25,904 bases of DNA, taken from positions 1-25,904 of the forward strand of contig NW_006920894.1 of the NCBI RefSeq assembly GCF_000417875.1, written 5' to 3'. The position numbers were made by a program, and so were the translations under genes. Shown here piece by piece: positions 1-8,630 of the stretch (position 1 is its first letter; the number at the start of each line of letters is the position of its first letter). Below the pieces are notes generated by a model that was not told the DNA's origin, ran no database searches, and saw only the letters and a list, made by a program, of their open reading frames with translations. The DNA comes from Pseudozyma flocculosa PF-1. Its lineage: Eukaryota; Basidiomycota; Ustilaginomycetes; Ustilaginales; Ustilaginaceae.

Positions 1-60
1 TTCACTCCGGCCAGCAGAGACGAGCGACGCGGCAGTCAAGCGAGCGCCAGGGGTCTTTGG

Positions 61-78
61 AACCCTAACCCTAACCCT
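61..78. repeat. Telomere-like AACCCT x3
   Basis: Three perfect AACCCT units lie 60 bases from the window start. This is the C-rich form of TTAGGG, the telomere repeat of most filamentous fungi and basidiomycetes. The flanks are unique sequence, so this is not a telomere itself. It could be an interstitial telomere remnant, a subtelomeric marker if the contig ends nearby, or a telobox-type promoter element, which is the same hexamer used as a factor-binding site in many eukaryotes. Confidence 0.6.
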
Positions 79-588
79 GCCCAGGCCACGAGGGTGGTGT
101 AACGGTCGACCTAGCGGTGCGCAGAAGATTGTCCGAGGGGCGGAGAAGTCTCTGCGCGTCGGAGGGCGATCGCTTCGGTGCTCCCGTCAGGCGCGAGCGA
201 GGTTAGGGAACGGCGGGTTGATACCGCGGGCGACTGTGAGCACCGTTGGCAGGCGTCCACGGTCGAGGATGACTACGGAAGTGAGCTGGCGGGGTGATCT
301 GTCGATAGACGTCGCAATTGCTAGACAACGGTAGCCTCGGGCTCTCACGTCGATGGAAGACGAGCAAGCGGTGAGGACTGGTATTGACTAGACTGGATGA
401 GGGGCATCCGGTCTACCGACGCGGATGAGGACTAGGCTATATACTGTCTACCTACGGCGTCGAGGCATCCCTGCCTCGACCAATCAGGAATGGCCCCTAT
501 TGTCCTATTGTCCTCCATTGTCATCCCAGGGCGTTGCTCCGAGGTGGGACGCCACCGACGTGGCCGAGGCCTAGTCCTTGGCCCTTGG

Positions 589-637
589 AGCGGATCCGAG
601 GAGTCCTCCTGCCAGCAGGAGCAACTGCGGATCCGCT
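589..637. repeat. Nested perfect inverted repeat
   Basis: The outer arms AGCGGATCCG (589-598) and CGGATCCGCT (628-637) are exact reverse complements. Inside them the arms CTCCTGC (606-612) and GCAGGAG (615-621) are again exact complements with a 2-base spacer. The two stems share a centre near 613, so a single strand could form one hairpin with an internal loop. Function unknown. Confidence 0.6.
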
Positions 638-644
638 AGGTGCG

Positions 645-765
645 TGCTGACGCTGCCCCGGCGCGCAGAGGATTGCTGGCGGCCGATGATTCCTCTCCGC
701 GGCCGCGCGGAGAGAATTCACCTCGGCTCCGGAAATCCTCTGCCCCGCTGGCCCGCGCCGCTCAG
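645..765. repeat. Imperfect ~120-bp foldback palindrome
   Basis: The core is a perfect 9-bp stem, CTCTCCGCG (693-701) and CGCGGAGAG (706-714), around a 4-base loop. Farther out GCAGAGGATT (665-674) matches AATCCTCTGC (734-743) exactly. Sequence between and beyond these blocks also aligns as imperfect reverse complement, giving arms of roughly 40 to 60 bases. It could be a foldback or MITE-like remnant, a structured transcript, or a decayed inverted duplication. I see no transposase and no clear target-site duplication. Confidence 0.55.
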
Positions 766-1126
766 CCCCGATTGGGCCAGGGCTGTGACAGGTGGGCCCT
801 GGCTGCAGCGTGGTTAGACTGACATCCTGAGGCATTGCATCAGGGCTGTAAGCTGATGATGGTTCAGAGTGCACCATTGCAAGGCCCAACAAACTAAGTG
901 CACAAGCTGGGGTGTGCCAGCAGGGTCTCTAAACACAGACACCTGGCCTTTGCAGAAGAATAGGCTGTGTGGGTAGATGATGTGCATGTGTGGCTGAGAA
1001 TGCAGCAGTCTAGTAATACAATGACGATAGATGAAGACAAGAGGAGCGTGGTGGCTGTGTGGCGATGCACGCTGGGGGCAGACAGGGGTGGGGCGAGGGC
1101 AGTGCGGGAGCAGAGCGAGGCTTGAT

Positions 1127-1199
1127 GGACGGCGGAAAGCCGTGACGATACGAGAGAGGGACGGCGGAAAGCCGTGACGATACGAGAGAGGGACGGCGG
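1127..1199. repeat. 32-bp tandem repeat, 2.3 copies
   Basis: A 32-base unit beginning GGACGGCGGAAAGCC occurs at 1127-1158 and again without change at 1159-1190, followed by the first 9 bases of a third copy at 1191-1199. The identity of the two full copies suggests a recent duplication. No coding role is apparent. Confidence 0.85.
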
Positions 1200-1669
1200 T
1201 ACAGGGAGGAAGAGTCGAGCACGGCGAGATGGCGGTGTTGGTCCGACAGGCGAGTGCGCGGCCGTCCGCCCTTTTGTGCCCCGTCCCGAGTCGCAACGTC
1301 GAGCGGCGCTGGGATGCGTGGAAGCAGGGCGCGGAACGACGGCCGGTCCATCGGCGTCGTGGGCGAGTGGGACGGTCATCGACGCCGCGGGGCTGAGAAC
1401 GACGAGAAGGCGCGTCGAAGCAGCCTAGACGGCAGCGCGGTGGCTCGTCCCACGAAGTGGATCAGATCGAGCCCGACGACGGGCAAAGGGCGGCCTGAGA
1501 GGGTGCGGTGCAGGACCGCAGAGCGGGCTGGTCGAAAGTGTCGATGGTCGTGGCCAGGGTGAGAGGATCGCCGTGCTTGGAAGTCATGTTCGGGGAGAGG
1601 AGGGGTCGAGAGCCTCGGCCGAGGCTGGTGGAGAGCCGCCACCGCCACTGTCTGGCTGCCGAGCCGAAG

Positions 1670-4601
1670 CTAAAATGGCCGACCGCGGAGCAGGAGATTG
1701 AGACGGCCGACGGCGGCGTCGTCACCATCGTACTGCTTGTCCTCGGTGCCGCCCAGGCCGAGCCCGGTCTGATCACCGTCGAGGCCGACATCGCCGCTGG
1801 CGGCGGCGGCAGCGGCGGCTGCAGCCGATGCGCGCGTCCTGGCCCGTCTGGGAGGCCCGTCGATGTCGTCGTGCTGCATCGACTGGATCGCCTCGACCGA
1901 CGGCAGACCGGGCGCAATGTCGCCCAGGGGCGTGGCAGGCATGCCGGCCGAGCCAGAGGCGCTGCTCTCGCCGGCGGTTGAGGCGTTCGTCAGGCTTGTG
2001 ACGGTCGACGAGGCCGAGGGCGAGGGCGGCTCGTTGAACGACTGCTGCGACGACGACGGGAGCGATTCGGCGGCGTGCGAGGCCGTCGAGGCACGTCCGG
2101 CCGAGGCGAGCCGGGGCGAGCTGCGCAGCGTCAGCGTCGGCATCGACGGCGACCAAGGCAGCACGTACTGCGCAACGCCGTCCTGCTGCGCCTCGTCCGG
2201 CTGGCTGCGTCGCCGACGATGGTTCGGGGCAATCTGTAGAGTGCGGAGGGGCGTGACGGGGGCATCGGGCGGGTGTGCGCTGCCGGCAGCGGGCCGATTC
2301 TCGGTTGCCGAGGGAGCCAGCTGCCTTCGTCGGCTCGAGGAGCGCGTCATCCGCGCTGGGCCGCCGGCATCGCCGCTGTCCGGCAGCATCGCCCCCGCAG
2401 CGGAGGCCGGATGCTCGCTGGTCGATTCGGGAACGGCCTCGAGCTCCATGGGCACGTCCGACGAGCGTGATGGCCGCATCCTCCTCTCGGCCAGCGTCGG
2501 CGGAGTCGGCGCGGGGGCGGTGGCGCCATTGGCGAGGCTGTTGCCGAAAGCGCGCTCCGACAGTCCGCCGCTCGAGCTGCTCTGCACGGTGCTGATGCTC
2601 AATGGACGTTGCGTGCTTGACGGTCGCTGCCGCACGGGTGTGGTCGGGTGCGACGATGACGCCGTCAGCGAAAGGGGCCCATTCGTCGATCTTCCCGGTG
2701 TCTGCCCGATCGACGGCCGTCGTGCCGGTCCGCTCGAGGACCTGCTGCGGAGCGCCATGGGTGACGAGCTCGACGAGGCTTGCGACGACTCGCCCAAGGT
2801 CGGAGTGTGTTGAACGTCGGGCCAGTCGAGGTCCTGGCTGTGCCTCGAGCCCAGGCTGTCGGGGTCGTTTTCGTTGCTCTGCCGCGGCCGACGGTCTCGC
2901 AGCGAACGCCGGGTGGGGGCCATGCCCGACGACGACGAGGGCGTGGGCACCATGCTCATGTTGCTCGAGGTGCTCGACGAGGACGCGGTCCTGGAGCGGC
3001 CGTAGCCCGGCCGCGGCGTAAAGTACTGTCGAGGGCCGACGCCGGCAAGGGTCAGGGGACGAGACGGTGGGCGGGGGCGAAGAGGAGAGGGTGTCAGTTT
3101 GTGTGGAGCGATGGCGCACGTCAACGAAAGCATCACTCACACTGCCGCCAGCTTCGTCGCCGTCGAGGGCCATGCTGCTGCTGCTACTGCTGCGCCGACT
3201 CTCGCTGCGCATGTCGGCCAGCCACAAGGGGATTTCTGCTAGCGGCGTCCTGGGCGTCGAGGCGCCTGATGACGACGACAGAGGCCCGGGATCCCCTCCC
3301 ATGCCGAAGCCGGCCGAGGATGCGAGCGGATTGCAGCCGGTCGAAGAAGACGCCGACGACGATGCACCTGCACCGTACCGGTTGGCGGATGAGGACGGAT
3401 TGCCGCCGCTGCCGCCGCCGCCCGAGGCCATGATGTTGGCATTGGAGTTGGCCGACGACATTGGCGATGGGCCCAGCGACCTGCGCGATCGAAGGGCATA
3501 GGGCGAGGAAGTCAAAGATGGCGACGGGCCCGCCATGCCGTCGCCGCTCGAGGTCGCGGTGCGGTTGTTTTGCGCAGGTTGCGGCAGCGGACGGCTGGCG
3601 GTCATGGCCGATGCGTTGCGGCGGGGCAGCGCCCGCGTGGGTCGGGGCGGCGACATGGCCGACGACGGGCGGCCCTGGGAGGATGCCTGGCTTTCGCCGT
3701 CGGGGTGTCCCTGGCTCTGCCTGCGTGCCTCCTGGCTCTCGCTGCGGTCAGCTTGGCGAGGCAGGTTCGAGAGAGCGGAACGAATGCCGTCTTCCGGACT
3801 GGAAGACGCCGACGACGAGCAAGATGCGCCGAACAGGCTCGAGGCGGCGCGGGACAGCGACGACGAGGAGACGGAAGTGCGGAGGCCGGCCGCGGTGCCG
3901 TCGGTAGCGCTGCCGCCGTGCGCATTGGCAGAGTTCCTCGCAGTGGAGGCGCGGAGGTGGCGCGACGGGCGAGAGGTCGAGGCGGTGATATCGAGGGAGC
4001 GGTTGCGCGATCGGGCGCGCTGAAAGGCGCGGGCGGGGCCGCTCGAGGAGCGCGAGTGGGCGGCGGACGACGACGAGGCGGCAGCAGAGGCTGTGGCCGT
4101 GGTAGAGGCTGACGATGCTCCGGGCGCATCGGCCGTTTCTGCGAGCTGGCTGGACGAGGATGAGGGAAAGAGGCGATGCTGCTGGTGCTGCTGCTCGGCG
4201 TGGGCCTGATGCTGATGATGAGGATGATGGTGCGTCCGAGGGCGCAGCTGGTGGGTCGACTGGAGCGGTGCCAAGGAGCCAGTGGTGCCGCCGTCTTGAG
4301 CGGCGTCTTGTCCGCGGTTGTCCGCATGAGCGGAGGCGGGGCGCTGCCCGAGCGGCGTAGCGTGGTCCGGCCTCGGCGTGGACCCAGCGAGCTCATGTGA
4401 TGCTTCGGGGCCGGCAGCCGCGGCGACGGACGGCAGCAGAGCGAGCGAGAGCCTGCTGCGGGTGCGCTTGCCGATGCACTGGGGTCCATCGCGAGGGGCG
4501 TTGGTGTCGTCGTCACCGCCGTTGTCGCCGTCGTCGTGGTCGCTGTCGGCGTCATTACCGAGGTCATTGCGCGGCAGAGGGGGCTGCTGCGCCGGCGGCA
4601 T
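1670..4601 (-). CDS. Ser-rich, probably disordered protein (hypothetical)
   Basis: I do not recognise this protein. Two exons are inferred: 4601-3141 and 3025-1670, with an intron at 3026-3140 (115 nt; donor GTGAGT, CTGAC-like branch site, acceptor GACAG) that joins two frames of the same composition in phase 0. The product would be 938 residues. It is dominated by Ser, Ala, Pro, Gly and Arg, with poly-Ser and poly-Ala runs, an acidic Asp-rich patch near residues 16-32, and a basic patch KRTRSR at about 45-50 that could be nuclear targeting. The core SRSSSGPAR occurs in both exons, and ALRSR-type motifs recur (YALRSRRSLG near 370, MALRSRS in exon 2). No folded domain or membrane segment is evident. 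Many Ser/Arg and Ser/Pro sites suggest phosphorylation, which is inference. The first in-frame ATG is 4601, but the frame stays open upstream to about 4775, so an upstream exon is possible. Confidence 0.6.
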
Positions 4602-4780
4602 CGTGGTCGGGCGAGTCGGCTTTGGCCTTTGGGCCGCGGCGGGACCCGGCGCGTATGAGCCTCTGAACGCAATCGCAGATGTCTGGGGCGATGGGCCCAG
4701 CACAGGGGGCTGCAAGCCAGGTGGGCGTACGTGCCTAGTCGAGGCCGGGGATGTGGCTGGTGTTGCGAAGGGCAAAGGGC

Positions 4781-4927
4781 AGTCGGTCGTTGGACAGAGC
4801 GCCGCCGAGCGTAGTCGAGGGCGGGATTGCCTTGCTTGCCTTTGGGAGGGGGCAGGAAGACGGTCGACCGTTGGGCCGAGCGCCGCTAAGAGTCTTGGAC
4901 GTCGAGATTACCCTGCTCGGGAGGGGC
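4781..4927. repeat. Diverged ~80-bp tandem duplication
   Basis: The segment 4781-4850 is followed by a related segment at 4859-4927. Shared blocks include CGGTCG, GAGCGCCGC (offset 81) and GGGAGGGG (offset about 76), with an indel between them. A weaker third copy may begin near 4935. In the + frame the two copies give related peptides sharing an RAP-(P/L) core and a GRG end, but nothing supports translation. It lies just upstream of the Ser-rich gene. Confidence 0.45.
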
Positions 4928-6020
4928 AAAAAGGGAGTCGGTGGCAGGGTCGAGGGCCGCTGAGCGTTACGAGACGGACTGCAGAGCAGGAGGACGCAGA
5001 GCAGGCGGGCAGGCCAGGTGGATCGAGAAGGACGCAGACAGGGCAGGGCAATTGTGGCAGAGGGCGGAGAAAGGTGCCTGGAGCGAGAGCGACACCGGGA
5101 TGCGGTCCGAAAGAGGTGCGGGGTGTGGGGTTCCGATGAGACGAAGCGGCAGAGGGTGGGGGAGAGTAATGCTGAATGAGCTATCCGGCGGTGATGGTTG
5201 AGTGAGGAGCAAAGTGCTGCCAATCCGAGCGAGCAAAGGTGAAGCGCGCGAGAGGATGGGGGCGAGGACGACCTCGAGGATGCGAGGCGGGGAAGCAGCG
5301 AAGAGCAGTCCAGTGGCGGTAAAGCGAGGCAAAGGGGCAGTGACGGGCAGTCCAGGGAGGGGGGCCGGTAGAGCGAGGCGAAGAGATAGAGGTGCGCGGT
5401 GCAGAGGGAGCGGTGAAGCGATGCTGGTGGAAGGGTGAGTCGAGGTGATGGAGCAATGCAGCGGTGGTGGCGCGTTGATGGGAAGGGGTAACGTAGCGAT
5501 CCGATCCGTGGAGGCAGTCAGGAGCAGGTGGGGCGATGGAGAGCGATGTGGCGGTGCGACGAAGCGTTGCTGGTGTAGCGACCAGGAAGGCGCCGACGAG
5601 CCGCGGAGGGTGGACGAGGGAGATGAGCTGGCGGGCCTGGAGGAGCGAGGAGGTGGTGGTAGCAAGCGACGACGCCGGACGTACGGTGGAGGGTCAAGGG
5701 GCGGCGAGGGAAGGCGCGGGGAGGGGCGGAGAGGCAGCTGCCAGTCGAGTCGAAGCAAGAAGCCAAGCAAGGTCGACGACGAGTCGGCAGTCGAGACGAG
5801 GTCGGGCGAGAGTGAGAGAGAGTGAGGGTGCGCAGAGGGAGGATGGCGAGCGACCGACAGCCAAAGGCTAGGGAGGGCCCAGTCAGAAGCGACGAAGCTG
5901 GCCGCTGCTGCCCGCCGCTGCCGTGTTCGATGCGGCCGTCGGTGGGCGGTGCGTCGGTCGGGTCGGTTGGGCCTGCGTGCCCGCACTCGGGAGAGAGCAA
6001 AGTGCGAGCGAGGCCAGGCG

Positions 6021-6066
6021 GGGTCAGTCAGGGTCAGGGTCAGGGTCAGTTCCAGGGTCAGGGTCA
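6021..6066. repeat. GGGTCA hexamer repeat
   Basis: About six GGGTCA units, interrupted, including three in direct succession at 6031-6048 and two at 6055-6066. The unit is one base away from a permutation of the TTAGGG telomere repeat (TCAGGG). It is most simply read as a microsatellite. Confidence 0.8.
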
Positions 6067-6347
6067 GAGAGGGCTCTCGCTGGCTGCGTGTTTGTGTGCG
6101 TGTGCGTGGGCATGAGATGGCGTTGCATCTGCAGTGCATCAAGCAGAGATACGGTAGACGGCCGGCCGGAACGAGGCAGGAGGAGCAGCAGCAGGCCAGG
6201 CCAGGCCAGGCCGGCGTAAGTCGAAGCCGGACACGCCTGCCTGCTGGCGAGAAGTTGAATGCAGGGCGGCAGAGATGGCGTATGGCCCACCGAGGGCGGC
6301 GCATCCAGGTGTCTTGCCAACGTACGGCGGCCGCGGATCTTTGGACG

Positions 6348-6395
<48 letters not shown>
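6348..6395. repeat. (TGC)16 trinucleotide repeat
   Basis: Sixteen perfect TGC units (48 bases), equal to CAG units on the minus strand. The open frames through it would encode poly-Gln, poly-Ser, poly-Ala, poly-Cys or poly-Leu, but none belongs to a supported gene. It is the longest perfect microsatellite I noticed in the window and is likely to vary in length between strains. Confidence 0.95.
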
Positions 6396-6396
<1 letters not shown>

Positions 6397-6877
6397 TTGA
6401 CAGAAGAAGCAAGCGAGAGCAGCGGCAGCGTTGTCGCCCGTACGTCTGACTTTGGCTCGACCTCGGCCCTGCCTGCCTTTTGGCCTCGCCTCGGACTCGG
6501 ACATGGGACGGCGCGTGCGTCTCTCTTTGAACCCTTTGCGGGCAGGGCGGCCAGGACCCGCCAGCGACATGGACAGCGACATGCCGCCATGGCCAGGCAG
6601 GCAGCAGGCATGGGCGAGCCTGGGCGGCAGGGCGAGCGGGGCTGGCAACCTAACCATGCCAAGGGCGCACCTGTCCCTGCCTGCTTGCGTCGTCGGAGCC
6701 TGCTGCTGACTGGGCCCGCATTCTTCTCATCAGAAGTAAGCGGCGACCGACGGGTTGGCAGCGCGACACGCGTAGATTGCACGACGTGCGTGCACGCAAC
6801 GGGGGTAGGCTGGGTTAGGTTTGTCCCGTCGCCCACCGGTCGTCGCGAGGGCGGTCGGGAGCGATAGCGGGAGCGGC

Positions 6878-6922
6878 AGCACCAGCCAGAGCACCAGCCA
6901 GAGCACCAGCCAGAGCACCAGC
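6878..6922. repeat. 12-bp tandem repeat AGCACCAGCCAG
   Basis: Three full copies (6878-6889, 6890-6901, 6902-6913) and a partial fourth. Noncoding as far as I can see. Confidence 0.9.
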
Positions 6923-7278
6923 ATCATGCTAGCCCCGTCGAGTCAAGTCGCCGACCATTGCATGGCCATGGCCATCACCGAGAGAGGGCACCTCGCCAAG
7001 CAGGCACAGTGCGCCGCTTCTCGCAGCACCCTAGCCTCTATCTTCTCTGTCTGGATGCAGCGGCTTCAGCAGCAGCAGCGGGCAGCGCGCGGAGAAAGCA
7101 GACCCATAGGGCGGGCGAGCCGGACAGGCAGGCATGAGGCCGTCGAGGCCGACTCTCCCACGCCATCTTTCCTCGCCAAACACCCGTGACCGCGACCGCT
7201 CCCTGACATCGCTCTCACCCCTCGCCTCGTCTCGTCGCTTCTTGTCGGTCCGCCTCTGCCTCGCCCTCTCTTGGCCCA

Positions 7279-7302
7279 ATGCGATGCGATGCGATGCGAT
7301 GC
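7279..7302. repeat. ATGCG pentamer repeat
   Basis: Four ATGCG units plus a partial fifth. They follow a CT-rich + strand stretch (about 7150-7275) that looks like a fungal leader, but no supported gene follows. Confidence 0.85.
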
Positions 7303-7905
7303 TCGAAAGGGGGCGCAGTTAGTGTCACTAGTAGGTAGTAGAAGGTGGCGCTCTCTTGGACACTACTCTAGCAACGAGGGCGACAAGAGAGGAGAGGTCG
7401 AGGTGGAAGTTGGATCTACGCAGTTGGATCTAGAGTCAGGCAGGCCCCCGCTCGCCTGGCGGCTGCTCGGCGGAGCTTGTCTTTGGCGAGCGACGCGGCC
7501 TTTTCCTCTTTACGCCAGGCTAAAGGGCATCCACAGGCCCAAGCAGATGCGCGGCGCGTCGGGTCTTTGCTCGGCCCACCCGCCTGGCAAGCCCAGTGGT
7601 TGTAGTCTCGCAGCGACCAGGCGGCGATTTCTTCCCTGCCGGTGCAACACCCACACAACCTGTCCGCTATCTGAGCGACTCCTCTGCATTTCCTGAAGGA
7701 AGCACAGAGTATACATCTCGGTAGCAAAGGTGCTGGTGGGTGCTTGGCGGCATGGCAACCAGCGGCATCGTGCGCGCCGGCTCTCGAGGTCACCTCGCAC
7801 AAGCAGGCAAACCATCGACAGAGGCACTCGATGCTGCCCCTCAGAGTCCGATGGGGCGACCTGGGACGGAGGTCAGCCGTGCCCCCCTGACAGTCGACAC
7901 AGACT

Positions 7906-7910
7906 AAAAA
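7906..7910 (-). terminator. RNA polymerase III terminator of tRNA-Lys
   Basis: On the minus strand TTTTT begins four bases after the 3' end of the tRNA gene. A run of four or more T just downstream is the standard Pol III stop signal. Confidence 0.85.
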
Positions 7911-7913
7911 GAT

Positions 7914-8018
7914 CTCCCAACGTGGGGCTCGAACCCACGACATTCAGATTGGTGTCTGCGATCGATCACAGAGGCTCTGGATAAGAGTCTGACGCTCTAC
8001 CGACTGAGCTAGCCGGGA
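7914..8018 (-). tRNA. tRNA-Lys (anticodon CUU), with a 32-nt intron
   Basis: The minus strand gives a complete cloverleaf. The acceptor stem TCCCGGC pairs with GTTGGGA (two G-U pairs). The D arm is GCTC-AGTCGGTA-GAGC, the anticodon stem is TCAGA/TCTGA around CTCTTAA, the variable loop is ATGTC, the T arm is GTGGG-TTCGAGC-CCCAC, and the discriminator base is G. Mature length is 73 nt. The anticodon CTT lies at 7985-7983 and reads lysine AAG codons. The 32-nt intron (7950-7981) sits after A37, the canonical eukaryotic position removed by the tRNA splicing endonuclease. Internal A box (TAGCTCAGTCGG) and B box (GGTTCGAGCCC) promoters are intact and an oligo-T stop follows. CCA is not encoded, as expected for a nuclear gene. 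Confidence 0.97.
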
Positions 8019-8151
8019 AGGAGTTGTTGAGGGCGACCTAGGTTGCAATAATAACCTAGCAGCATGCGTCAGGGAATGACCGAGCTGCTCGCTTGCGCTC
8101 GACCCCCGCTTTTGGCGTGGCGAGGCTGTCTGCGCGGCCGAGGCGGCGGTG

Positions 8152-8183
<32 letters not shown>

Positions 8184-8630
8184 TGGAAGCCGGCTCACCA
8201 CCACCGCTGCCACCATCACCGCCAGCAAACTGCCGCCGCCACCCCTTGCTTCCATCGCTGCTCTCGGACCGGCCTCCTCGACGCTGGCGCACAAGGACGC
8301 TCTCGAGCTCGTCGATTCCGACCTGCTGCCACCACCCCTGGTGCTGCGGCGACCCGCCCCGTCGCGTAGGCTGAGGTCGCTCTCCTGCCTGTCCTCGGGC
8401 ATCCCAACAGAGCGCCTGCCTCTGGACGGCTCGACAGGCCACCAAGATCCGCCTTTGCCCTGGCACGCAGCAAACAGAACAGCTCCACCGCCCGTCCGTC
8501 GTTGCTGCTGTTGTGCGCTTCTACCGCTGCCTCGACCGACGCTGCCAACGCCTCTTCGTAACCTTCCCCGGACCCAGGCACCAGAGACGGCCACGGCCAC
8601 GGACACGGCCACGGCCACAGCGACAACGCC
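8019..8630. other. Shared upstream region of tRNA-Lys and LST8
   Basis: The 612 bases between the minus-strand tRNA and the LST8 start. The left end holds a short AT-richer patch (CAATAATAACC near 8046). The rest is CT-rich on the + strand, as expected for an LST8 promoter and 5' UTR, and contains a (GCT)9 tract. Open frames here are low-complexity and not supported as genes. Confidence 0.5.
8152..8178. repeat. (GCT)9 trinucleotide repeat
   Basis: Nine GCT units in the presumed LST8 promoter or 5' UTR. Confidence 0.9.

Larger units (their letters stand above)
1..1669. other. Left-end region with no recognised gene
   Basis: I see no protein or RNA gene that I can support here. Several open frames of 60 to 160 codons exist on both strands, but they overlap each other, have Arg/Pro/Ser-rich compositions typical of GC-rich noncoding DNA, and show no domain I recognise. 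The part next to 1669 should hold the 3' UTR of the minus-strand Ser-rich gene that stops at 1670. The stretch carries a telomere-like repeat (61-78), nested inverted repeats (589-765) and a 32-bp tandem repeat (1127-1199), listed separately. A missed gene with many short exons cannot be excluded. Confidence 0.5.
4602..7913. other. Long repeat-rich region upstream of the Ser-rich gene
   Basis: No gene is supported in these 3.3 kb. From about 4780 to 5850 the + strand is strongly purine-rich, so the minus strand, the sense strand of the Ser-rich gene, is CT-rich. That is typical of fungal promoters and 5' leaders. Beyond this come tandem repeats (GGGTCA, TGC, AGCACCAGCCAG, ATGCG units) and the pentamer run AGGCC near 6193-6212. 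The longest open frame, 4967-6412 on the minus strand, starts with TTG, and its repeated peptide pattern comes from simple repeats. Part of the region may be an untranslated first exon or its intron. Confidence 0.5.

Noticed and set aside
592..806. Restriction-site cluster (BamHI, NotI, EcoRI, PstI) suggesting vector sequence
   Set aside because: The sites are spread over more than 200 bases rather than packed as in a polylinker. Several are by-products of the palindromes, and no vector backbone is visible.
4602..4775. Start of the Ser-rich protein at 4775
   Set aside because: The codon there is TTG. The first in-frame ATG is 4601; an upstream spliced exon remains possible.
4967..6412. Long minus-strand open frame (481 codons) with repeated Leu-Thr and poly-Gln
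   Set aside because: It begins with TTG rather than ATG, and its repeated peptides come from GGGTCA and TGC repeats. No domain is visible and open frames are common in this GC-rich DNA.
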